Assembly (NCBI RefSeq): GCF_036711975.1
Contig: NC_091970.1
Span: 3,603,501-3,667,500, forward strand
Direction: 5' to 3'
DNA from: Onthophagus taurus
Taxonomy: Eukaryota > Arthropoda > Insecta > Coleoptera > Scarabaeidae
DNA: 64,000 nucleotides
The notes below the pieces were generated by a model that worked only from the letters and a program-made list of their open reading frames with translations, ran no database searches and had not been told where the DNA came from. Shown here one piece after another: positions 39,640 to 53,800 of this stretch. The translations under genes and the position numbers were made by a program. Every line of letters begins with the position of its first letter. Within the stretch, counting starts at the first letter, position 1.

Positions 39640-41860
39640 AATTTTAATGTTCATCTTCGATAATCTTTGTTCCAAGTTCTGATCTACCATGTACCTACTT
39701 TAAAAAATTAAAATCCAAACATTGTAGTAAAATAAAATGTAATAAAACAAATTAGGATGAATAAAAATTATATATAATCAAAAATTGTTCATATTTCAAC
39801 ACAAAACGGGTCTAATATCCGCTTGAAATTAATTGAGAAATCTCTTCAATTAAAACTAGAATTCGCGCATCCGCTTTTGTTTCAACAGTTGTTAATTTGT
39901 TACTTTCTGAAGACAAATTCCTTCTCCTCAACTTGGAGTAACGCGAGCTTTTAGTGTCACTAACTAATTCGTTTATAAGTCTTGCAGCTTCGTCAATTTG
40001 AATTCCAAATGCGACTCAATTTGAGTTTAACTTCCATTTTAGAGATGATCCAACTCCTACGACATCTTAAAATTAAATTTCCGCTTCGATAGTTACAACT
40101 TAGATTTAATGTTAACGATTTACTGATATTGTATAACTTGTACTTCTAAAAATCGGTTCTCTTTATAAAATTATTATGTCAACGTAAACGTCAAATGTCG
40201 CGATGAGGATTAGTACTCAAAGTAAAACAGAGATGGGGCCCGTTTATGAAGCTTCTCAATTTCACGAAAACTTACTAAAAAAAATTACTTGGGTTATTAC
40301 TTAAAAGTATCAATGATTAAGTTATATTAAGATTTAATTAAAACTAAGCGTTTTTTTATCAAAAATTCGATTTTCTTTATGAAATCCCAACAAAAACATC
40401 AAACGTCAAAGATGAGATAGTACTCAAAATAAAACAGAGATGGAACTGATTTCTTTCTGTGTATTAAATTAAATTTTCCGTCGACCGTGTATTTATATGA
40501 TTTATAAATGTATACAAAATCATTCATTAATGACACCTATTAATAAACGATTTTCTATTAATAAACGATTTTAAGAAAGTCCGACCGAACTAAATAGTAG
40601 TCAATTTAATAAATATTCTCCAATGAAATTTGTAATACCGACCCAACCGACCACTATATCTATTCGGTAAGACTACAAAAATAAATTATGACACATTAAA
40701 AGTGAGGTTATTTTGCCAGTGACAGAATTGGGAGATTTTTCAACGATGGATTTTCTCTATTTTGTTGAAAAGACGGTCAACGGAAAAATATTGTAACTAA
40801 CTCGTATATTAAAATGCGATTAATTATCTCAATAATTAACGCGTTCGCTTCGCTTCGCTCGCTTACGCGTTAAAATATCTCGATAATTAATCGCCTTCAT
40901 TAATAGACTTGTTGGTTAAATAACTATAAAACGATTATTATTAATAAAATAAATACCTTAATCAATTTAGATCGATTTGATTAAAAATAATTAGAATACA
41001 TTTAATTTCTAATTGAAAACAAGAAATAAGTTTATTTGAAAGAAATTAAATTCATTATTTAAAATGCCAACATAAACGTCAAAGACCATAATTAGTACTT
41101 GTATTAAAAAAGAGAGGAAGCTTAAAAATTAAGAGAAATTTAAAATGTTTATTAACAAAATAATTAATTGATATTAAGTCCAACTTAGATTTGATTTTAG
41201 TGATTCAGTGACATCCAATGGTCATTGTATCACTCAGCGTGAGGTAATTACCACAAAGGCAATGTAATTAAAGGGATGAGGGTTTTAATTAAGCTTTAGA
41301 AACCCGAGAATACAACCAACGTCGAAATGGGGTTAAAACACTTTTTAATCTTAAATTTATATATTATTTTCTTAAAAAATATACAATTAAAAAGTAACAT
41401 TATTATCTTAATACTGTACAATAAATTTTTGTTTATTTATATTTGAGAAAATACACTAAAAAAATATCTTATTTTTTACGTATTATTAAATTGAGCAGGA
41501 GAGTTAAATCGAACGTAAAATAAATATTTATGTAATTGTGTATGTGCAAATCAATTTCAAATAATTACTCAACAGTTTATGATTTCGTATAAAATTATGA
41601 CCTATTTATACAGTATAATTGAGCAAAGACGATGTATTTCGATTCTCGTTAATATGTACAAAAACATGCGTGTGTTAATTTACTACACGTTTAACAAAAA
41701 CAAAGAATAAACTCGTTAATTGAATTATTAGGAACAATTTTTTAAGTAATATTTACAAAAAAACTCTTGTATCGAACAAAATAATGAACCAACCAATTTC
41801 CAATATAAATTATATACAATAATTAATTTATAAACAAAATAAAAATAAATAAACATAAAA
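39640..41860. repeat. AstC 3' flank and interspersed repeats
   Basis: After the AstC poly(A) signals, copies of the 'acagagatgg' family lie at about 40140-40235, 40255-40445 and 40960-41110. An inverted pair, ctcgtatattaaaatgcgat and complementary words around gcgttcgcttcgcttcgctc, occurs at 40800-40890. No gene. The SAM-gene 3'UTR probably occupies part of 41350-41864. Confidence 0.5.
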
Positions 41861-41864
41861 AATT

Positions 41865-44800
41865 TTATTCCGACTCGAGTTTTGTCCCATTCGAATCGGA
41901 ACTATTCCCGGTTGACGAAGCCTCTTGTAACGTTGAAGAATTATTGTGGCAATGAGTGCAATGCAAGCAAACGCTGCAGGAACCCAGCTTTTTCGCCAAA
42001 ATCGATTTTAATTTTAAAGCAGGCCCAAGTTTCATTCCCATCGTCGTCGTTAGATGGTCCTCCGTTAACAAGGGAAGCCCCGCGCCATCTATCCGTTGAT
42101 CCTTAAAATTCTGCAACAACCAAAATTCCCATTAGTAACGTTACAATCAATCAAAAACAGATGGAGCTTTAAACATTAAATAAAAAAATTGATTTAAGCA
42201 AATTTATGTTAATTATCGTTTATTTATAGAGGTGTGAAAACGAAAACCAAAATAAAGGTGTGGGTTTGAAGTTGTTCGGAAAGATTTTAAGATTTTTTTT
42301 TATGAAAAAAACGTCGGGGGAAAATTATGCGTGAACAGGCGCAAAGGTTACGATTCCTTTTGTAAACGTGATGACGATTAATATGCTTACGACGACGCGC
42401 GGAGTCGTATCGTGAATAAATGAAGCTTTTAAACAATTCTACGCTTGAGGCGCGGTACCGAATAAATATGCATGAAGTGAGTGTCACATTCATCTGGTTC
42501 TTTCAGTTCTTATTTTTTCTCCTAAATTGTTTAAATCAACACATTTATTTATTTGTGTATTTGCATTACTTAATAAACCTTCAAAATACAATCCAATAAT
42601 AAGATTTAATTAAAACTCGTCGTTCTTTTTATCAAAAAATCGATTTTCTTTATGACATCCCATCATAAACGTCAAACGTCAAAATAAGAATTAGTACTTA
42701 AAATTAAACAGAGATGGTGCTGATTCGTTTAGTTTAGAATTAAATGCAAATAAAACGTTTATTTTTAATAAAATAAATACCTACCTTAATCGATTTAGAT
42801 GAAATTGATTGAAAATAATTAGAATATATATAAGATTTAATTGAAAAACAATAATATTAAGTTAATTTGAATGACGTGAGTTTATCAATTTCACGAAAAC
42901 TTGCCAAAAAAAATCACTTGGGTTACTTAGAAAATCCTTCAAAATACAATCCAATATGATCAATGGTTAAGTTACAATAAAATTTAATTGAAACTAACTG
43001 TTCTTTGTATAAAAAAATCGCTTTTCTTTATGAAATCCCAACATAAATGTCATGGATAAGAATTAGTACTCACAGTAAAACAGAGATGGAGTTGAAACGA
43101 TTATGTACTGTAGAATTAAACGAAATTAAAACGTTTATTTTTAATAAAACAAATACCTTAATCGATTCAGATTGATTTGATTAAAAATCATTAGAACACA
43201 TTTAATTCATCAAGAAATAATTACAAAAAAAATTAAGTTTATATGAAAAATGTAAAGTTTCTCAATTTCACGAAAACTTACAAAAAAAAATCCGTGATGA
43301 TCAATGATAAAAAATATAAAACTAAGTGCTTATTTTTCTCCCAAATATTTTATGTAAATAAATATTAATTTAATTTGACATTTCTGTCAAAATTCAAAGT
43401 CAAAGTGACATTTCAAATGACATTTTAGAATTAAGGTTATATTTTTATACGTATGTTAAATAAAAACGAAATGAATTGTGATATTTTATTTGCATATTTT
43501 CGAACGGTTCGATTCTCGTTTTGAAACGAGAGCACGGTCGTTTAGCAACAAACTCAAGGTCGTTGAGCTAACCAACTGATTCCGTTAAGAAGAGTTATTA
43601 ATTAAGGAGCGAAGCTTTTCACATTAAATTACGCTTGATAAAGAAAGTGTGAAAAGGCCGAAAAATTATTAGAAAGACTGTTTGAGTAATTTTTTTATTT
43701 TTATAAACGGAAGTTTGATTGTTTGATTATTTAAAGGCGTTGGATTGATTCAATGTGGGGGCCCCTCCACTCCTTGGTCCGTGCGCGGGTCGTTACCTGC
43801 GTGACCGGTAGCGGCGTCGGAATGCGGCGACGGCGACGCGACGCCCAACCGACAGGTTGCCCCCGGGGGCCAAGCGCACGGTCGAACTCGCGGCGATCTG
43901 ATCTGGTTTGGTTTCGAGGAGCAGCAGCAGCAGCAGCAACCGGACGGCCGCGGCGCTCCGACGACGGCGTGACCTCGCGCGGACAAATATCCCCCCAGCC
44001 ACTCCTCGGGGTCACGCCACTGGTTACCACACCCCAAAATTAATCACACATCAAAATAAAAAATTATATTTAGTAATAATTATAAGCTAATAATAATTTC
44101 CAAATCCCTTTGATTAATATTCCCATTAAGAATATTCCCAAGCAAAGATCTCACCACTTGCAAAATACAAATCCCACCATGCAAAACCACGATAACAACC
44201 CCAACCCCTCCAACAACCATAAAACAAGTCTTTGGATACTTCCAATCCAAAATTTTATAAATATACTCGAATTTTCTATGGTTGGTCCCGCCACAAAGAT
44301 GATATAAATAAGTAAAAATCGTATAAATCGTCATGAAAATGATCGTTACGTAACATTGAGTGAAATAAATCGGATGGGACACTATGAGTAAATCTAAAAT
44401 TATCACGACCGTGTTTAGACTGTGTATGGAAATGTTAACAAAGTCGATCAACATGTAGGAGCTGTCGAAGACCAACGTCCAATAAATTATGGTTACGCCC
44501 ACGGCGAGATCTGTGGCGAGGATATTCGTAGCCCAATAGATCCGGTACCAAGTAAACGCGCAATCGGGGACGTTCCATGGGTTACAATTTTCATAACAAA
44601 CCGTCCAATTGGTCAATCCAACCGTGCAAATAACGGCTTGAACCAGAATAACGGTATAACTCCAATCGGTGATGTAAATGAGCCACTTAAACTTGCACCT
44701 CCAATCAGTGCAATCTTGGTTATTTGGATCTATCATCGACAAGATCCACGTGAAGAATAAGTACAACACGTTTATCCATCTGTATACAAGATAATAGTAG

Positions 44801-47800
44801 CTAGGTCCAAAACAAGTTTGCCATTCGGATTTTAGAAAAATGTAGGGGTCGTGATAGATAAATTTTAATTTGTCGCTATTTATACAATATTCACCCATAA
44901 TTTCTTATTAATTAAATAAACCATCTTTTTTATTCGGGGTTAGTCTTGAAATCTGATTAAATAAAAAGTTATTCTTAGATTCGAATCCATTTTGGTGAAT
45001 AAAACTCTTTTTGGCATCTTATGAGTTGATTGATGTTATTTTCAACTGACAGTTTGTAATTATGACATTAATGACATTTCCTCTGACATCTATCTTATGC
45101 CATCTAGTGGTCAAATAATAAAGCATGATTCACAATATTACTTCAGAACTGTTTAATAAAATGGAATTCAAATACAAGGAAAAAAGTACAAAAATCAATA
45201 TTTCGCACTATACTTTTCTATTTCTATTCACTTCTAAGTAAGTCTTATACAAAATTCAATCTCTTTTGTGGTATCCTTTGCTTACGAAATGTCACTCAGT
45301 TTTGTTGATACGTACTGGTTTTAAACCGTGTATTGCTACAATGTCTTTATAAAATAGCGAATTTATTGTTCTTAAGAGTCCTTAAAAACGTATTTTGATG
45401 GGATTTTAGGTTCAACAGCATTTTTTAAATAATTTTAGGAAGAAATGATATGAAAACATAATTCATTAAGGGTGGTATCGCTAGATGGGGTGAACAACGA
45501 TCACAAAAGGATTTATATTAAAATTTAATAATTATTCAATTAATTAATGATTAAATGATATAAAATTAATCAACTTACTACAACGTTGCTTTTAAAAAAC
45601 ATCCCAATTTTTTAAATCTCAAAAAGTTTTGTCAGTGGGATAAAAAGTAAGGTTATAAAAACTTCATTCATTAATTAACGTGGAAAAATCACACCGTAGA
45701 GGTTATAATCACTTTAAATATAGAGTTTGGGTGTTCAAAAACGTATTTTGATGGAATTTTTGGTTCAATAACACTTCTTTTTATAAAAATTACTAATTTT
45801 AGGAAGAAATGTAAGCGCTGGTTCTAAACGTCAAATCAATCGAAACACGATTTAATAAGGGTGGTGACCACTAGATGGGGTGGATCAAACTATTTAAAAT
45901 ACGATTTATTTTTTATAAAATAAATTTTTATAAGTAATGGTTATTTCCTTTTTTATTATAAAAAAAATTAATTTATTAATTTCAAGTTATCTTAAAGAAA
46001 AATAAATAAAATTAATAACGTCAAAAGATTTAAATTGACAGAATCAAAGTGACGTTATAAAAACGTCATTTAAAACTTTTGAAGTTCTCAACGTATCGTT
46101 TGTACATAAATGGTGATATATTATTGAATTAGTCTATGACTGTATAAGGTCTCTTTTAGGGTTTCCAACAATGGATATCGGTGCGTATCTCATTCTTAAA
46201 GCCACGTGGACATATACAGAGGACGGAATATGTGCTTATTGCGGCCATAAATCGAACGCTTGTCTCTAAAACTAGTTATTTACATCCAGGAAACGTCGCT
46301 TTGGACATTTGATATAACGAAGAACTGGTCGATAAATAAGGCGTGGGCAATGAGAAGGGGCCACCAGGATTAGAAAGGAAATAGAAGAAGAAGAGAGACC
46401 ATGAATGTTGAATATTATTGTTACACATTTATATTGGGTAAATTTCCCAAATGGGAGCCAAAGTGAACACGCAGGAGCTCGTGCCTAAGACTATCAATCT
46501 AATGGGATCGCGTGGCTACGTTTCGTGCTTCAAGACTCTTTGCCCGTACAAGAAGCTAACTGCTCCGGCAGCTGCTTCAATCACGACGGTTTTAATTTGC
46601 AGGAAACTCGTTCTTCTTCTTCTCTCTTCATACCGTAACCCGGATTCTTGACTACTTAATAATTGTTTACGGCGTAACTAATCGTTTTGTATGTGCAGCC
46701 ATTCAAGAAAAATAAATTGAAAAAATGAGGAAGAATAGTTAACAGTTAACAGAAATTTTCTAATTGTAACTATAAAAAGATTTTTTTACATTTAAAAAGT
46801 ACGCATATCCTGCTAGAAAGTAAACCGGACGCGCTCCTGTAGCGCAACTCGACTGTTCAGTTGACCGAGCCGGGCGAGTGTCGATTTTTACGTAACGACT
46901 TCTGGCCGTAGGTTGAACGGTTAAGACGACCGTCTTGAGGTCGGCTGCTTAAGAAAATACACTCGTAAATTGCGGCCACACCCAAGTCGCCGGACCGACC
47001 TGAACCGCTGAACCGACGACGAAGGCAAAACAATCCATCCTTATTCATCCTCCTCTCTCTTTATTCTTCACGAAGAAAGTGGTTGAGATGAGGTCGCGCG
47101 TAGGGCCACAGGTCAACCAGAGAAGAAACCTCTCTTGCAATACTTTTAAAAAATTACAAATAAACGTTATTAACAAACAACTTAACAAAATAAGTTTTTT
47201 ATTATGAATGAGATGAAAGAAAATCATTTTTTCTCCGATTTTAATTGGAATAACTTTTCAAACGAATCCTTATTATTATTAGACCGATTTCGATTCCGCA
47301 ACCTTTCCAATCTAACCTTATGCCCAAAATTAATAGCCTCCAATTGGATTTCAGTCATAGATTTCCTCTTGGCGCCTTTCAAACTACTAAAATCGGGCTG
47401 ATACAATTTATCTTTAGATTTTAACCGAACATTACCATTCACGAAGTTCTCGTATAAAGTCGAAACGGTTTGTTTTTCGGCCGATTTGAAAAACCCCAAC
47501 TTGATGTCATACCATCGACGCGAGTGCGGCTTGCTTAAGACGGTGTACGCCTCGACGATCTTAAAGAAACGCTTTTTAGCGGAGACATCACCGTTTTTAT
47601 CGGGATGATATTGCTTGCTTAATTTTATGTACGCTTCTTTTATATCATCAAGTGAACAGTCTTTACTGACTTGAAGCACGTCGTAGTACGTTTCGAAGAT
47701 TGACCGTCTCGGGATGTTGGTGGAGAGGTTGGCTTTCAAAAAATTTAACATTTTAAAATGATATTTGAATCTGATTAACTAAAAGAAAAAGATGTAATGA

Positions 47801-50800
47801 TACGTTAATTTTGACGTGATGAATTTGCTTTTTTCGTTGCTATGAAAACGATAAATTTGAAATCGAAATGCGAAATCGTACAAGTTCTTGGAGACGTGAG
47901 TTTTAAGGTAGAAGTTGCGGTTCAACTCGGCAATTGAATAAGAAACCGCAAGCTCGGACTCGTTCCGCGCGCTGATTTCGCATGGGCATCGACCGTGCAA
48001 CAGTTACACATCTGCCGTCCGCTTTTCTTATATAATTCCTTATTTAACTCTAAAAAAATTTTTTTAAGACATCTTCACCGAGCAAAGAGACCAGAAGTGT
48101 TTGGTAATTTTTCATCAACCCAATCTTGACCGAAGAACTTGCCGGCGGCAAAACAATCGCGTGATAAATAGCCAGCCACCTACGTGCTACTCCGGGCTTC
48201 TAGAGATCGCCCTCTTCTTCTTCTTCACCTTCTCTTTCCTCGTCTTTTTACGTCCATGCCTTTTTTTTGGGTTTTTGCTCTCCACACGCTTTAAATCTCC
48301 AACAATCCCCTGCGTAATTAACATATCAGTTGGCTCAAATAAAAATGATTAAAATGTACGTACTTATTCCAAAATCTCTGTCGGTAGCATTGAAAAGTTA
48401 AAGCATTGAAATCGTCGATAAATCGATGTGAGCAGGCTAACGTACTGCTAAGGAAGCGTATAATTGGCGATAACATTCTTCGTGGTCTTTCTAAACGGAG
48501 TATACGAGGCGGGTCCGAGGCAACGTAGAAGAAGAAAACCCGGAGGCTGTGGTAGCACAAGTTCCATTATTCACGATACGCGCTCCGCCCCGAAGACAGT
48601 GGGTTTCCTCTCTCTGTAGCTGCGTTCTTTTAATTTAGCCCGCGGGTCGTATCGTTTAATTACCGATCAGGCCGAAGGAGCTACTACGGTTTGTTAGGGA
48701 ATCGACGCGGAGGAAGAATTAAGAACGAACGCTGGGGCGAAGGGAAGGAAGGGAAGGGCACGATAGCGCAGGAAATCTCTCACATACATCTCTCTCGCAG
48801 CGGCCCCATGACGTGTATACGAATCGCCGCCGGTATAGAGGCGGTCAAACTGGATCTTGTGGCGGCTTCGAAGATCGGGAGCAAAGGTTGCACGCGGGGG
48901 GGAAACCACGATGGACTTCTTCGGATAGAAGAAACTTAATTTTACGTTTTTTCAATGAATCATCAAAAAGAATAAAGTAAAATAATTAATTGTGTATAAT
49001 TAATGACAGATCATAACCTAGAAATAACCGTCATCTGACGTTTGTAAAAAGCCAAATTTTAGGGTTATAAAATTCAGTACAATTTCACATGTAATAAATC
49101 AAGAAGATAAATTATTAAGGTGATGTGTGAAACTTCAATTAATAATGAATTATTATTAACTTTTCATAAATACATTTTTGTCTAAAAATAATAATTGGGG
49201 TTATGTTTACAATAACATCACAGAACGTAGCCACGATCTGACGTTTACGAGAAGTCAAATTTTTTAGTCTAATTGAACATATTTGAATAAATAGAGATGT
49301 TAAATTGTCACCACACCGAATTAATTCGTTAACTTTCTTCGAAGACTGCTTCAGGTTAGTAAAATAAAAATAATTTATTGTTTTAGTTTGAATCGAAATT
49401 TGATCATACCCTCAAAAATTTTATTAAAAAAAATTAATTGAGGTTATGTTTATAGCAACATGACGGAATATAGCCACGAAATAAATTGTCGCCACAATCT
49501 GACGTTTACAAGTCAAATTATTGCGTTATCTTATTAAACATATTTTAATAAATAAAGTTTTTAAATTATGACCACACCGAATTAATTCGTTAACTTTCTT
49601 CGAAGACTGTTTCAGGTTAGTAAAAGAAAAATAATTTTTTGTTTTAATTTGAATTGAAATCTGACATTGACTCTAGAACACAACCTCAAAAAAATAATTT
49701 AAAAAGAAATTAAAGAAATTGGAGGAAAAAAAATAATAACATTTTTATGGTACCTTGCAACATGGTGAAGTATATCGAGAAGTGCACGCTATGCATCCCC
49801 AGTCTACCATTAGTGGCTGGATCGTGCTATACCACGGGCCTCCGCACCATGTTATTACGTGAGCCTCGAGGCACGTGCCCAGCTACCGACCTTAAGAGCC
49901 CCCCAGAAGAACAACAACTCAGACTTTATACCTTTACAGAATGTACGTATACTTAGAAAACCCACATTTTATTTTTTATTCTTTAAAAACGTTAAGTTCG
50001 GTTCAACCTTAATTTATCTACCTGCGCGAAATCGTTTTACTTCTGACATTTAAGAAAATTTATTTCTTTTTATTTCTAAATTTTATTATTTTTTTGTTTT
50101 AGTTGGGTTGGGTTAAAAACAACGATTCCATCGAAAGATTACGGACGGAGATTACGGTGTATATGCGGATTGTGAAACATTTTGCAACCAAAACAGGTTT
50201 AAAATCTGGAACACCCGAGATTTATTTATTTTTCTAAATCAATTTAAGTTAATATTGAACTATTCATATCTGTTTTTTGAATTTTTTCCTTTTTTAGGGG
50301 TTTGCAAGAAGAAAATGTATTTTTAATACAAGAAAATTTCTTTTTCTTGTTTTCTTGATTGAGGTGAACAAACTTTAAACCGCAAAGTATTTGCTCCAGT
50401 TTACCACGGCCTATCCGCAACATCCAATTTTCCAGCGCACTTCGCCGGTGCCGAAACGAATGAATGTCCCGAGACAAACTCATCGAACCGTGCCTCATTG
50501 TAACTTTTTTTTAACATTCTTTTCAATTCTTTCGGAATGTCCGAGTGTCCATTTTAAGACGATTTCGATTACGTGACGCGATCTGCTTTTTCACGCTTAA
50601 CACTTTAATATCCGACATTATTTCCTTGCAACGGGGACGTTTTAGAATGCAACAGGTGGATTCCACCACATCAAATAACGCTAACGATAAAACTTAACAA
50701 AGAATTGTATGAAAATATGTTACTGACGTTTTAAAAATGTCAATTAAAAAAAAGTTGCCAACTTAAATTTAGCAAAAATTAATAAAAACACTTAATTTTA

Positions 50801-53800
50801 TACTAAAAATGAATCGACAAATAAACTTTTAATAACTTTTTTGATTAATAATTATAAAAAAATAAATGAATAAGTAATATTTAAATTTATTTTTAATTTG
50901 AAAAACTTCACTTTACTTCCTCGATTTTTGACACTTAATTGATTAATCTGTCATAACCTCACAAAATACTCAAAATAACTGATTTTATTAAACGAATTTT
51001 TGGTAAGTACTCACTAAATACTCTAAAATTAATTTAAATTAATATTTTTAGATTATTTATTGGAAATATATAGTGGATGAATAAATCTGTTAATATATCA
51101 ATCAGAGCATCGACAAGATCGTGTATTTATCATCCAAGAAGAAGAGGATACCACTTCGTGACTCGGTCAAGGATGCCACGATGCCCATCTCCGCAACTCT
51201 GTGCAGACGACCTTTCAAGCCTTTCTAAAACTGGGTTCAGCAGCAGTCTGAACGGTTTTCCTCCTTGCTCCGCGATTGACTAATACTTTAGACGATCTAA
51301 ACCTACTAATAGCTCAATTGCTACGCGGATCGTGCATGCTAATGAGAGTGTCAGCGTTAAACCCGTCGTTTCTCCAAGTAAAACGATCGCGCCATAAGGA
51401 AAAAGGATTTCGCGGTTTATTGAGCTTAAAATATTTATTAAAAATTTTCCTTTCTAAAAGAATCGATTCGCTTCCGTTTTACATTCACCGATTTCATTTG
51501 AAAAAGTGAATTAAGCACATTCACTTGGGGTTTTCCTTGATAATAATTAAGTTATTTCACGTATCGTTTAGCTTGTAATCGGTTTTTTTGTGTTTCTTCG
51601 GAACCGTCCTATTAGAGATCTTGTTTCATAGTTGTAAAAGGCGAACGCGCGAAGAAAATAAAAGTTTTACGGCGCATAAAACGGCAGTTAATCTAGCAAA
51701 CTACCCGATGGCTTTTACTACAGCGTTGTAACTTAATAACACAGAAAATCACAATTGATTAACACAATAATTTAAAAAAATATTGAATAAATAATAAAGA
51801 TTGTCTGGTTTATTTTGTACGATGGCGAGAAAGTCTCGCGGGAGCTATAATTTCGATGGGCAAATGGACACAATGGAAAAGCGAGCACGATTGACCGCCC
51901 CCCGCGCGTACTTTCCGTCCATTGAAAATAAAGCCCGAACGAATTATGAAGCACGTTTAGCCGCGAGAACCACTCCGAAGCAACTCTCCACGTGCTAAAG
52001 TTTCTTTTATTCTCTGAAACGTGACCGTTCAAATTTATTTTTTATATCTTCTTTATCTAATTGTTTTAAATGAAACTATCCGAATGATAAATTGTAATAT
52101 TAAATCACTTCTAACGTTAATAATTCAAAGAAACAGCTCGTTTCGAGCCAATTAGCATCACCCGGGCTGTCCGCACACGTCTCGGTGAGAGATATTTAAC
52201 TTTAAAACCGCTTGAAAATGCCTCCCGTGCGGAAAGCAATTACCTGCTTTTTTATTCTCTCGGGGAACGGTCAAAGGAATTCCGGTTAATTTTCTGTGAT
52301 TCTGGTAATAAACCCTGGTTATACAGCTCCCCTTTTATAGAAATAAGAATTCGAACTTAACTAATTTGATATTCCTAAATTTTTTATTGAGCACCATCTT
52401 TACGGATTAATTAGTACTAAAGTTTTTCTTATCTTATAATTTATGAATTTACTTTTATTTTAGCAAAAATTTGTAATAAGTACTTCTTTTAGCTAAAGTA
52501 TTTATTCAGTTCTCTCTTGTATCAATAACCGAAAAAGTTTGATATACATAAATTGCGATTTTAAACGTCAAAACAGTGTGTAAGGTAATGTGTCAACTGA
52601 CGTTTCTTGTCATGGTAATTTAAACAATTCGATTTGTACAAGTTTTATTTCATGAGTGATAATTGTGATAAAACTATGATTTATTGTCGACGTGATAAGT
52701 ATTATGATTTATGGTAACTAAATAGGTGTAACTTATAATATGGAGAGTATATTGACATTAACGTATCAACTTATGGAGACCAAAAATGTACAAACTAAAG
52801 CCGAGGTCGCTTGCGGCCGAGGCCGTTTAATCTTAAAAGCTGGAAGATTTCCCGACAATACGTTAACTTTTGATGTGACTCCCAAATAAACCTACATACC
52901 TTGAACGTAATGTTTATGAGTACTGAGCCGAGATCGCTTGCGGGCGAGGCATGGTAATGTTTACTTCGACTGTAACAGAAGAACCAGTGGAAGCGAAAAT
53001 TCTACAATCTCAGTTGACTACAACCCTGTTACCTCAAAAGTTGAAACATTTCCTGACATCCTGACAATACGTTAATTTTTGATGTGACTCTCAAAAAAAG
53101 ATGTTTATACCTCGGACGTAACGTTTAAAAGTGATGAGCCGAGATCGCTTGCGTCCGAGGCATAGTAATGTTTACTTCGACTATAACAGAACAATCAGTG
53201 AGAGCGAAAATTCTTTCGTAAGACATTATATTTTTAATACCCATAATCAAGTTCAACGCGAAGTTAGATACGACAAACTGACATTTCAAATATTTTTTAA
53301 TTCTCATTTTTGCTCAGAACGTGTCGTCACGCAACAATTCCAATTTGATCTTTGCGACCACAATGGCGGACCACATGGAACATAGTCACCTACGCTTAAC
53401 TAAGCAACGCAATTATATTTTGTTGATAAAAAAAATCTCGTTACATTTTTAATTCGGCGCTTATTTTAAACGAATAACGATTGTGTATGTGTCAGAAACG
53501 ATCGGATAGAACGTTTTATCGCGACGTAAACCGATTTATTGTAGCATTGAAGAAGTTACCGACCATTCGGGTCAACTCTACCACTGTATTATTACCTCAT
53601 TGAGTTGTCCAAGACGTTTACGAAAAAGGATGCGATAAATTAAAACTTACCTGGGCATATTCCGCGCAAATATCAATCCCACTAACGAAACCATAAACAT
53701 CTTCAACACTCCACCCGGAAATATCTTCATGCAAGTTATGCGGACTCTCAGAATTTTCGATTTTATTATTCGACAGCGTTACGGTGTTTGCGTCACTCAA

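Noticed and set aside
40840..40885. gcgttcgcttcgcttcgctcg as a CRISPR-like or regulatory repeat
   Set aside because: A short imperfect repeat flanked by an inverted pair; too small and the wrong domain of life for CRISPR.
43500..43620. tRNA-like words (ggttcgattctcg and, on the other strand, ttggttagctcaacg)
   Set aside because: The A-box-like and B-box-like words are on opposite strands and no cloverleaf or anticodon arm can be folded.
43731..44090. Several overlapping frames of 60-99 aa
   Set aside because: Expected from high GC content; frames are open in many registers at once, Arg/Pro/Gly-rich, without any domain.
44422..44760. Plus-strand 112-aa frame
   Set aside because: Antisense shadow of rolling-stone.
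48691..48939. 82-aa frame with basic residues
   Set aside because: GC-driven open frame in an intronic island; no homology recognised, no signal or splice context.
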